Assembly (NCBI GenBank): GCA_002305535.1
Contig: DBRE01000091.1
Location: 23,256 to 45,165, forward strand
DNA length: 21,910 nucleotides
Direction of reading: 5' to 3'
Source: Syntrophomonas sp. UBA1376
GTDB taxonomy: Bacteria; Bacillota; Syntrophomonadia; Syntrophomonadales; Syntrophomonadaceae
Shown here: positions 1 to 6,513 of the stretch, one piece after another
Layout: each line of letters opens with the position of its first letter
Position numbering within the stretch: position 1 is the stretch's first letter
Position numbers and translations under genes: made by a program
The notes under the pieces: generated by a model
Told to the model about the DNA's origin: nothing
What the model saw: only the letters and a program-made list of their open reading frames with translations
Databases searched by the model: none

Positions 1-860
1 GGATCAGGCACCGGAACAGTAACCAAACTGCCACCACAGAAGAAATTGAATCCGATAGTAGCCATAAAACCGAAAATATGATTTATGGGAATAATGGATA
101 ACGCCCTCATATCTCCGGCTGCCATTGTAGTGTAGTTATTGGTCACCCACTGCCCTATGCGAACTGCTTTGGACATTACATTATGATTGGTCAGGACACA
201 GCCTTTGGGAACACCGGTTGTTCCTCCCGTATACTGTAGGCGGACAATGTCATCCGGAGTCAATTCCACCTCTGGCTCAGTGTTGTCAGCCGCTGCTATG
301 ATTTCATTAAAATCATAGATCGAACTGCCTTTTTCCACTTCAATAGTCATGGTAGGCACCTGAAAAGCAATGACCTGTCTTACCGGGGAATCCGGATCTT
401 TCATGACTGTGATGGCTTTTTCGGCGAACATTGCCATGACAATAACCGTTTCAGCGCCGCTATCCTTTAGCTGCAGGGATATCTCCGGAACAGTATAAAG
501 CGGATTAGTGGGCACCTCGATGGCACCAATTTTAAGCAGGGCCTGAATCGATAATACGTATTGGGGCAGGTTTGGGGATATAATTGCCACCCGGTCACCT
601 TTTTTCACTCCCAGGCTGGTGAGAGCATTAGCCAGACGGCGAGCTATATCATTGGCTACACCGTAGGTTATCACCGTATCACCCTGCATCACATAAGGTT
701 TATCTGGGTTCTCTGCTGCCCACTTGTTAAACCACCATTTCGGGGGTTCAGTGGGGTATTGGGGTGATAATTCAATCTGGTCGTCATAATTTGCTTCCCA
801 TAAAGGCCTCAGTCTGGCGACTTCTTCATCAAAGGCTTTCAACCACGGTTTTGCAGACAT
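1..860 (-). CDS. AMP-forming acyl-CoA ligase (partial, N-terminal 286 residues)
   Basis: Adenylate-forming enzyme that should activate a carboxylic acid, probably a fatty acid, to its CoA thioester through an acyl-AMP intermediate, consuming ATP and releasing AMP and PPi. Seen: the ATP/AMP-binding P-loop signature YTGGTTGVPKG at about residues 210-220, followed by the HIFGF motif (261-265) that usually lines the acyl site in fatty acyl-CoA ligases. The frame is open from the ATG at 860 to the left edge; the rest of the AMP-binding domain and the C-terminal lid domain, roughly half of a usual 500-560 residue enzyme, lie outside. The start is supported by GGAGGT a few bases upstream. A sigma-54 promoter lies about 57 bases upstream of the start (from its predicted +1) and a sigma-54 activator is encoded divergently. 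The family call is firm. The chain-length specificity cannot be read from the sequence. Confidence 0.93.
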   Translation of the reverse strand, partial: MSAKPWLKAFDEEVARLRPLWEANYDDQIELSPQYPTEPPKWWFNKWAAENPDKPYVMQGDTVITYGVANDIARRLANALTSLGVKKGDRVAIISPNLPQYVLSIQALLKIGAIEVPTNPLYTVPEISLQLKDSGAETVIVMAMFAEKAITVMKDPDSPVRQVIAFQVPTMTIEVEKGSSIYDFNEIIAAADNTEPEVELTPDDIVRLQYTGGTTGVPKGCVLTNHNVMSKAVRIGQWVTNNYTTMAAGDMRALSIIPINHIFGFMATIGFNFFCGGSLVTVPVPD

Positions 861-927
861 AAAACAACCTCCTTAATAAATGATCCCTTGCTCCCGTAAA
901 CAATTGTTGCTATCATTTTTACTTATC

Positions 928-942
928 GCAATATTCATGCCA
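928..942 (-). promoter_or_regulatory. Sigma-54 (-24/-12) promoter of the acyl-CoA ligase gene
   Basis: Read on the minus strand the site is TGGCATGAATATTGC. It has TGGCA at -24 and TTGC at -12, with exactly 10 bases between the GG and GC dinucleotides, the strict spacing RpoN needs. The predicted +1 is near 917, giving a leader of about 57 bases before the ATG at 860. The call is strengthened by the divergent enhancer-binding protein gene at 1335 and by three inverted repeats upstream at activator-site distances. Seen: sequence and spacing. Inferred: use by RpoN. Confidence 0.82.
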
Positions 943-963
943 TTTAGCATCTACCCGCAGATT

Positions 964-984
964 GGCGTTTTGTGGATCAACGCC
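964..984. repeat. Inverted repeat GGCGTT-N9-AACGCC near the sigma-54 promoter
   Basis: Perfect 6-bp arms (964-969 and 979-984) separated by 9 bases, 22 bases upstream of the -24 box of the ligase promoter and between it and the first activator-like repeat. It could be an operator for a second regulator or a chance hairpin. It differs in sequence from the TGATAC repeats, so it is not another copy of them. Confidence 0.35.
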
Positions 985-1026
985 CGGAAAATTTTAACTC
1001 TAAAATCCTGAATTTTGTGTTATATT

Positions 1027-1044
1027 TGATTTAACAATGTATCA
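1027..1044. promoter_or_regulatory. Candidate upstream activator site 1 (imperfect)
   Basis: TGATTT-AACAAT-GTATCA. The right arm is identical to sites 2 and 3 and the left arm keeps TGAT. It has the same 6-base spacer as the other two. It lies about 85 bases upstream of the -24 box of the ligase promoter, a normal distance for an enhancer-binding protein site. Its membership in the set is inferred from matching geometry. Confidence 0.6.
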
Positions 1045-1125
1045 TGAACTATATAATAATATCCTTAAGTGCCCTTAGCTCTTGATCGAGGCGAAATTTA
1101 CCATATAGTAGGTTATTAGGATATT

Positions 1126-1143
1126 TGATACATCTACGTATCA
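1126..1143. promoter_or_regulatory. Candidate upstream activator site 2 (perfect inverted repeat)
   Basis: TGATAC-ATCTAC-GTATCA: perfect 6-bp arms with a 6-base spacer, 99 bases from site 1. The spacer differs from those of sites 1 and 3 while the arms are kept, as expected for a dimer-binding site and not for simple sequence duplication. The likely ligand is the HTH domain of the activator encoded at 1335. Confidence 0.72.
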
Positions 1144-1237
1144 TCGGGTAGGGATTAGATATCCTCAAACCTTGGTTCCTTTTCTCTTATGGTAATCACA
1201 TGGCAACATTTTGCAGTGATCTTTAACATCCAATTTC

Positions 1238-1255
1238 TGATACATTTTGGTATCA
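1238..1255. promoter_or_regulatory. Candidate upstream activator site 3 (perfect inverted repeat)
   Basis: TGATAC-ATTTTG-GTATCA: the same arms and spacer length as site 2, 112 bases from it. It lies about 35 bases before the Shine-Dalgarno of the activator gene, so it could also serve autoregulation of that gene as well as distant activation of the ligase promoter. Confidence 0.7.
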
Positions 1256-1290
1256 AATAAATCAATAGCAACGCTTAACTGTATTCTTTA

Positions 1291-1307
1291 GGGGGGGCTT
1301 AAAAATT
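1291..1307 (+). promoter_or_regulatory. Strong Shine-Dalgarno followed by a candidate ATT start
   Basis: GGGGGGG at 1291-1297 is the only good ribosome-binding sequence before the activator gene. At a 7-base spacing it faces an in-frame ATT at 1305, not an ATG, GTG or TTG. The only conventional in-frame start before the conserved CBS region is the GTG at 1335, which has no recognisable Shine-Dalgarno. An in-frame TAG at 1266 bounds the choice. Initiation at ATT would add 10 residues. Confidence 0.45.
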
Positions 1308-1334
1308 AACGCGGAAAAAGAAAAGTGGCTTGCG

Positions 1335-3467
1335 GTGGGAGAATACTTATCTCACCTGGGTAGGGATCTGAAGATCAAGTCTTCCTTGACAGTAAAAGAT
1401 TTCATGCGCTATCACCCGGAATTGCTGACTGCCGAAGACAGCATTAGATCTGCGGTAGAAATCATGGTCAATAACAGTATTGATGCGGTTCCTATTGTGG
1501 ATGAAGCAGGTGATCTTCAGGGCTTGGTCACTAAAACTATGGTTTTGCGTGAGATATTAAACGATACTGACCTGCAGCAACCCATTGGTCAAATCATGAT
1601 CAGTCCGATTAGATCTATTGATCCCGAAGAAGATGTGTCAAAATTGATTACGATCAATGTCGGCAATCTGCCTGTTTTAGAAAAACAAAAGGTTGTTGGG
1701 ATGGTGACTTTATCAGACACCATCAGAGCTTATTTCAGTTCTTTGATCGCCTTACATGCAGAACTCAACGCGGTGATCAATTCCACTCATAATGGCATAT
1801 TAACTGTAAATGAGGCAGGCGAAATCAGCCTGATCAACAAAGCCGCTGAATGGATTCTGGGTCTTAAACAGGAAGATGTAGTCGGCAAGAAGATCAGTGA
1901 GGTCATGCCCCAAAGCAAACTGCCCGAGATTTTAGCCAGCGGGCAAGGTCGATTAGGACAAAAGGTGGTTTATCATAAGAAAGGATTTATTTCTAACATG
2001 ACCCCGGTGATGGGCCATAAGCAAATCATCGGAGCAGTAGAAGTTTTCCAGGATATTTCCGAACTCGAAATGATTTCCGAAGAACTCAATTACACCAAGG
2101 AAATAAAGGAAGAGCTATCTGCCATCATTGATTCCTCCTTCGACGGTTTTCACATAACTGATGATCACGGCAAGACTCTGCGGATCAATAAGGCTTTTGA
2201 GCGTATCACCTCTATACCGGTCAGCGATTTGATGGGGAAAACCATAGCGGAATTAGTGGACGAGGGAGTGTATTGTCAGGATGTTTTGAAACTGGTGCTG
2301 GAAGAACGTGAACCTGTAACCATCTCCCAGGAATCGAAACCAGGCAACACAGTTGTTATTACGGCCAACCCCGTTTTTGATGAACAGGGCAATTTGTTCA
2401 GAATCGTCATCAATGTACGGGATATATCAGAGCTCAATGACCTAAGACAACAGCTGGAACAAGCCCGCACCTTGAGCCATCACTATCAGGAAGAATTGAA
2501 CCGCTATAATCTGGCGGATCAGTTTGTTATTCGCTCCAAAGAATCTCGGGATCTGGCCGATCTCTGTGTGCGGCTGGGACAGGTTGATGCTACGGTGTTG
2601 ATCAAAGGTGAATCCGGCGTGGGCAAAGAATTCGCCGCCCAATTAATCCACTCCAACAGCAACCGCAGGGATAAACCAATGATAAAAGTAAACTGTGCGG
2701 CTATCCCGGAAAGCCTGTTTGAATCAGAGCTTTTCGGCTACGAACCTGGGGCTTTCACCGGTGCCAGCAAAGAAGGTAAGCCGGGGTTTTTCGAAGCAGC
2801 CCACGGCGGTACCCTATTGCTGGATGAAATCGGGGAAATGCCCTTGAATACTCAGGCTAAACTGCTCCGGGCCATCCAGGATAAAGTGATCACCCGGGTG
2901 GGGGGCACCAAGCCCATCAAGGTAGATGTTCGTCTGATTGCGGCTACCAACCGCAACCTGCAAGAAATGGTGCAAAACAAAGAGTTTCGCCGGGATCTTT
3001 ATTTTCGCCTGAATGTGATTCCGGTAACAGTCCCACCCTTAAGGGATCGCAAGGTGGAAATCCCTTTTCTGGTAGATCATTTTGTCAAGAAATTCAACGC
3101 CAAGTATGGTTTTAAGAAACGCATCGACGAACGGCAAATAAAGGCTTTGATGAATTACGACTGGCCAGGCAATGTCCGGGAACTGGAGAACTTGATCGAG
3201 AGAGTACTGGTCACCTCACCAGGAAATGTGATCCGCCAAATTAATCTGCATGATCTTGACTCTACCGATTATGAAGCGATCAACTATGAACATTTCATAG
3301 GTTTTAAGTTGCAAGCCGCAGTAGAGCAACTGGAAAAATATCTGATCCAGAATTCTTTGGTCACTCTAGGAACCACCCGCAAAGCGGCGCAGGAGTTGGG
3401 GGTGAGCCAACCCACTATCGTCCGCAAAGCCGCTAAATACAATATCCCGCTGAAAAACAAGAAATAA
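1335..3467 (+). CDS. Sigma-54-dependent enhancer-binding protein (CBS-CBS-PAS-PAS-AAA+-HTH)
   Basis: Transcription activator that should bind upstream sites and use ATP to open RpoN promoters. Domains by residue: CBS pair about 18-133; PAS about 140-245; PAS about 258-368; short coiled-coil linker about 366-392; AAA+ domain about 395-625 with Walker A GESGVGKE (425-432), the sigma-54-contacting GAFTGA loop (472-477), Walker B LLLDEIGE (494-501) and PGNVREL (611-617); C-terminal HTH about 665-703. No response-regulator receiver domain is present, so control is probably by ligands: CBS pairs commonly bind adenosyl compounds such as AMP, ATP or SAM, and PAS domains bind small molecules. It is divergent from an AMP-forming acyl-CoA ligase with a sigma-54 promoter and three shared inverted repeats between them, so that ligase is the likely target. 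The start is uncertain: GTG at 1335 is given, but ATT at 1305 has the better ribosome-binding site. Confidence 0.95.
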   Translation: MGEYLSHLGRDLKIKSSLTVKDFMRYHPELLTAEDSIRSAVEIMVNNSIDAVPIVDEAGDLQGLVTKTMVLREILNDTDLQQPIGQIMISPIRSIDPEEDVSKLITINVGNLPVLEKQKVVGMVTLSDTIRAYFSSLIALHAELNAVINSTHNGILTVNEAGEISLINKAAEWILGLKQEDVVGKKISEVMPQSKLPEILASGQGRLGQKVVYHKKGFISNMTPVMGHKQIIGAVEVFQDISELEMISEELNYTKEIKEELSAIIDSSFDGFHITDDHGKTLRINKAFERITSIPVSDLMGKTIAELVDEGVYCQDVLKLVLEEREPVTISQESKPGNTVVITANPVFDEQGNLFRIVINVRDISELNDLRQQLEQARTLSHHYQEELNRYNLADQFVIRSKESRDLADLCVRLGQVDATVLIKGESGVGKEFAAQLIHSNSNRRDKPMIKVNCAAIPESLFESELFGYEPGAFTGASKEGKPGFFEAAHGGTLLLDEIGEMPLNTQAKLLRAIQDKVITRVGGTKPIKVDVRLIAATNRNLQEMVQNKEFRRDLYFRLNVIPVTVPPLRDRKVEIPFLVDHFVKKFNAKYGFKKRIDERQIKALMNYDWPGNVRELENLIERVLVTSPGNVIRQINLHDLDSTDYEAINYEHFIGFKLQAAVEQLEKYLIQNSLVTLGTTRKAAQELGVSQPTIVRKAAKYNIPLKNKK

Positions 3468-3499
3468 GAGTGTTATCTTGAGGGAGGAGGTACCACCGG

Positions 3500-3541
3500 A
3501 TGATCTTCCTATCGTCCCCGTGCCTTGCCCCTTGGGCATGA
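3500..3541 (+). CDS. Possible 13-residue leader peptide
   Basis: A very short frame (MIFLSSPCLAPWA) begins at an ATG preceded by GGAGGAGG at 3483-3490, a near-perfect Shine-Dalgarno at about 9 bases. It lies between the activator gene and the SEC-C gene and its stop falls in the left arm of the inverted repeat at 3539-3583. This could be translational coupling or attenuation for the SEC-C gene, or a chance arrangement. No conserved product is recognised. Confidence 0.25.
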   Translation: MIFLSSPCLAPWA

Positions 3542-3583
3542 TTTCATTGTGAGTTATAGTCGGCTTGTGGTAACCTGAAATCA
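3539..3583 (+). repeat. Inverted repeat TGATTTCA / TGAAATCA before the SEC-C gene
   Basis: Perfect 8-bp arms at 3539-3546 and 3576-3583, 29 bases apart, ending 24 bases before the ATG at 3608 and just upstream of its Shine-Dalgarno (AGGAGG). In RNA it could form a stem over the leader. No U-tract follows, so it is not an obvious terminator for the activator gene. Confidence 0.35.
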
Positions 3584-3607
3584 GTTAATAAGGACAGGAG
3601 GTAGAAC

Positions 3608-4861
3608 ATGAGCGGGAAAGTGGGGAGAAATGATCCCTGCCCATGTGGAAGCGGAAAGAAATACAAGAAGTGCTGCGCCTTAAGAGGTGATGATGATATA
3701 CTCAATATCTCTCTGGATCCTTTCACCCGATACAATGAACGGCTTACCGAAATAAAATTAAAACTGGACACCTATTATGCTAATGAGATCAAAAGACTGC
3801 GTCGGGATAGCCAGGAGACTTTCCTATTCTATACTGTAAATCGCAGCTTACCGGCCGAACATCAATCATTATACTCGGACTGGCTGTGGTTTGACTGGCA
3901 AACTCCTGGGGGGTCGTCTATGGCCGAGCGCTATCTACAGGAAAACGGATCCCTTATGGACAAACCTCTGCAGGAATGCCTGCAGTCTTTATGCGATTCA
4001 TCTTTTTCCATATACAAAGTCATAGACTCTCGGGATATGATTCTGCAGATACGCGACCTGTTTACTAATGAAAATAGGGAAGTCCTGTTAAAAGAACCCT
4101 GGCAGAGCTCTCCCGAGCATAACATCCTCATTCTAGGACGACTGGTGAAAATCGAGCAGGCGCAGATATTTTCGGGAATGGTTTTATTAACTGAAGATCC
4201 CGATAGTCAGAAGGAAGGTTTCTTAACCAGTCACTATCAATATGCTCAAAAGCTAGAGCTTTTCCCGGATGGTTTTCCTGCTGAACTTATCTATGGGCTG
4301 TTTGATCACGCCCATAAGAAAAAACTAATTGCCCTGCGCGATATGCGCATGACTTTACTGGATACCACCCAAGCAGCAACACTACAGACTAAGCTATCTG
4401 ATAATCTCCACTTTGAATTTGCCCATTTTACCGACCAGGTGGCCTGGTATATACCCAAAAAGGAACACTACGACTATGTAAGATTGGTGGTTGGTGAGGA
4501 TTATGTAGCCACCTCGGCTGAGGTATTGGAAGATGTGATTTTCCTGCAGGAACAAATCCAGGAAATGCTGCCCCAAACCAGTATGGACTTGGTGCACAGT
4601 ATTATGAAGCGATCTTTTCCACCGGTTGAGAAAGCGGATATATGGCTGACAATCATGAAGGATCAGCAGGCCGAAAGATGGTTGGATACAACTCATCATG
4701 AACTGGATGGCCAAACACCTCGTCAGCTTTTAGCACAAACAGATGGCAAGGATCGCTTGCTGGCACTGCTGCAAGAGTTTTCCGAGACAGTTAAGTCAGA
4801 AGAGGAGTTGGCTTTTATCGATTTTATGAGAGCGCGGGTGGAATCGGCTCCGATTCCATGA
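3608..4861 (+). CDS. SEC-C zinc-motif protein with C-terminal WL-x-T-x-HHEL-x-G-x-TP motif, 417 residues
   Basis: Function unknown. Seen: an N-terminal SEC-C motif (NDPCPCGSGKKYKKCC, residues 8-23; zinc ligands Cys11, Cys13, Cys22, Cys23), the type at the SecA C-terminus that binds Zn2+ and contacts SecB or ribosomes. A mainly helical middle module follows (about 65-315) containing LYSDWLWFDW, a DLFTNENREVLLKE stretch and LILGRLVKI. Near the end (about 355-392) is AERWLDTTHHELDGQTP, resembling the short motif common at the C-terminus of SEC-C proteins and in MbcA/ParS-type antitoxin domains. Module and motif recur in the 960-residue protein at 14389-17271, so the two are paralogues. Start: ATG with AGGAGG at a good distance. 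The 3' end overlaps the convergent engB by 38 bases. No signal peptide or membrane segment, so cytoplasmic. Confidence 0.88.
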   Translation: MSGKVGRNDPCPCGSGKKYKKCCALRGDDDILNISLDPFTRYNERLTEIKLKLDTYYANEIKRLRRDSQETFLFYTVNRSLPAEHQSLYSDWLWFDWQTPGGSSMAERYLQENGSLMDKPLQECLQSLCDSSFSIYKVIDSRDMILQIRDLFTNENREVLLKEPWQSSPEHNILILGRLVKIEQAQIFSGMVLLTEDPDSQKEGFLTSHYQYAQKLELFPDGFPAELIYGLFDHAHKKKLIALRDMRMTLLDTTQAATLQTKLSDNLHFEFAHFTDQVAWYIPKKEHYDYVRLVVGEDYVATSAEVLEDVIFLQEQIQEMLPQTSMDLVHSIMKRSFPPVEKADIWLTIMKDQQAERWLDTTHHELDGQTPRQLLAQTDGKDRLLALLQEFSETVKSEEELAFIDFMRARVESAPIP

Positions 4862-5435
4862 TTTCTTGCAGAGAGTAGCGCAACTCTTCTAAGCCATCAC
4901 CGCTCACCGCTGAAAAACCAAGCAGAGGCTGATCTACGGGCAAATTCAATTCTCTGTGGATCATGGCCAGGTTCTTTTGGCGGGCAGAACGAGACAGTTT
5001 GTCAGCCTTAGTAGCTATCACCATGAAAGGTATCTGGTGGTGTTCTAGCCACTCCTTCATCATGCGGTCTTCTTCCGAAGGGGGATGGCGCATATCCACC
5101 AGGAGTATCACGCCCCGCAGTGTTTTTCGACCCGCCAGGTACTTTTCGATCATCTTTCCCCAACGAGCTTTCTCTGTGCGAGCTACCTTAGCAAAACCAT
5201 AACCAGGTAGATCCACCAGATACCAGGAGCGATTAAAGCAGTAAAAATTTATCGTACGGGTCTTGCCCGGGGTGGAACTGGATTTAGCCAGATTTTTGCG
5301 GTTGGCGAGACGGTTGATAAGGGAAGATTTGCCCACATTGGAACGGCCTACGATGGCTACCTCCGGCAACTGATCAGTAGGCAGCTGGTTCATCTCTACG
5401 AATACACCCACAAATTCCGCCTGTTTGATTTTCAT
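4824..5435 (-). CDS. engB: Ribosome-biogenesis GTPase EngB/YsxC
   Basis: TRAFAC-class GTPase required in bacteria for maturation of the large ribosomal subunit. All G motifs are visible: G1 GRSNVGKS (30-37), G2 threonine in STPGKTRTINFY, G3 DLPG (75-78), G4 TKAD (142-145) and G5 in FSAVSGDGL. The 203-residue length is normal. The start ATG at 5435 has a GAGGTAA ribosome-binding site. It is the last gene of the lonB-lon-ltaE-engB run, 24 bases after ltaE, and its 3' end overlaps the SEC-C gene on the other strand (4824-4861). The lon-engB adjacency is usual in Firmicutes. Confidence 0.96.
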   Translation of the reverse strand: MKIKQAEFVGVFVEMNQLPTDQLPEVAIVGRSNVGKSSLINRLANRKNLAKSSSTPGKTRTINFYCFNRSWYLVDLPGYGFAKVARTEKARWGKMIEKYLAGRKTLRGVILLVDMRHPPSEEDRMMKEWLEHHQIPFMVIATKADKLSRSARQKNLAMIHRELNLPVDQPLLGFSAVSGDGLEELRYSLQEIMESEPIPPALS

Positions 5436-5459
5436 ACTTACCTCATGCGTCTAAAAATA

Positions 5460-6479
5460 TTAGGCTAATATCTCCCGTACCGCCTGGGCGGTTTTCAGCA
5501 CATCGTCCTGGCTTACCCAGTGATGGGTAACCATTCGGTACATGCCCAGTTCAGGTGGATTGATCTTAATGCCACGGGCCAGCAATGGCTGGCTCAGAGG
5601 ATCCCCTTCCTGATCCAAACTGAAAAAGACCATGCTGATATGCACATCATCTTTATATACCGTTAAACCCTCGATATCTGCTAACTGATCCGCCAACAGC
5701 TGGGCATTCTGGTGGTCTTCCTGGAGTCTCAAACGCATGGTTTGCAGGGCGATCAGTCCAGCAGCCGCTAATACACCCACCTGCCTTAATCCGCCCCCCA
5801 TGAGTTTGCGTTTCTTACGAGCCGCTTCAATCCAGTCGGCTGTACCTACTACCAAAGATCCTACCGGGGCGCACAACCCTTTGGACAAACACAACATGAC
5901 CGAATCTGCATAAGCTGCAATCTCCTTGGCTTCTACCCCCAGATAAACAGCCGCATTAAAAATACGGGCCCCGTCCAGATGGACAGGTATCCCATGTTGT
6001 TGAGCCACTTCATAGATTTTTTGCATTTCCTCCAGGGGTATGACCCGACCATTGGAATGAGCATTTTCCACGCAAATCAAGCTGGTTTTCGGGAAATGAA
6101 TGTCACCGTCCGGTCTGATTCGTTCTTTAATTCTGTTGGCGTCCAATAAGCCTTTCTCACTGGGCACGGTTCTTAACTGCACTCCAGCTATCACAGATGC
6201 GGCCCCTACTTCGTGCTGCACAATATGACAGTCTTCACCCAGTATGACTTCACTGCCCCGAGGACAGTGAGTAAACAGGACCAACTGATTGCCAAAGGTT
6301 CCACTGGGCACAAATAAGGCTGCTTCTTTACCCAGTAGCTCAGCGGTGAACCGTTCTAATTCCAGAACAGTTGGATCATCGCCATATACATCATCACCTA
6401 CAGCCGCGTTCATCATAGCTTTGCGCATGTCGTCAGTTGGCTGGGTTACCGTATCGCTGCGCAGATCAATATATTCCAA
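5460..6479 (-). CDS. ltaE: Low-specificity L-threonine aldolase
   Basis: PLP enzyme of the aspartate-aminotransferase fold that cleaves L-threonine or L-allo-threonine to glycine and acetaldehyde. Seen: the family opening YIDLRSDTVT (3-12), the PLP-contacting HLDGAR (167-172) and the Schiff-base lysine in CLSKGLCAPVGS (Lys200). The length of 339 is normal. The start is TTG at 6479: an in-frame stop at 6488-6486 excludes anything further upstream, the family N-terminus begins right after it, and GAGGAG lies about 10 bases before. A nearby ATG at 6489 is out of frame. It sits between lon and engB with short gaps (34 and 24 bases), so it is probably co-transcribed, an unusual guest in a proteolysis operon. 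Phenylserine aldolase or a related beta-eliminating activity cannot be excluded. Confidence 0.92.
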   Translation of the reverse strand: MEYIDLRSDTVTQPTDDMRKAMMNAAVGDDVYGDDPTVLELERFTAELLGKEAALFVPSGTFGNQLVLFTHCPRGSEVILGEDCHIVQHEVGAASVIAGVQLRTVPSEKGLLDANRIKERIRPDGDIHFPKTSLICVENAHSNGRVIPLEEMQKIYEVAQQHGIPVHLDGARIFNAAVYLGVEAKEIAAYADSVMLCLSKGLCAPVGSLVVGTADWIEAARKKRKLMGGGLRQVGVLAAAGLIALQTMRLRLQEDHQNAQLLADQLADIEGLTVYKDDVHISMVFFSLDQEGDPLSQPLLARGIKINPPELGMYRMVTHHWVSQDDVLKTAQAVREILA

Positions 6480-6513
6480 CCTGCTTCATCTCCTCACCCG
6501 GGCATTATTTTCT

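Noticed and set aside
1201..1215. Plus-strand TGGCAACATTTTGCA resembling a second sigma-54 promoter, pointing at the activator gene
   Set aside because: Only 9 bases separate GG and GC; RpoN promoters need 10, and loss of one base usually abolishes activity.
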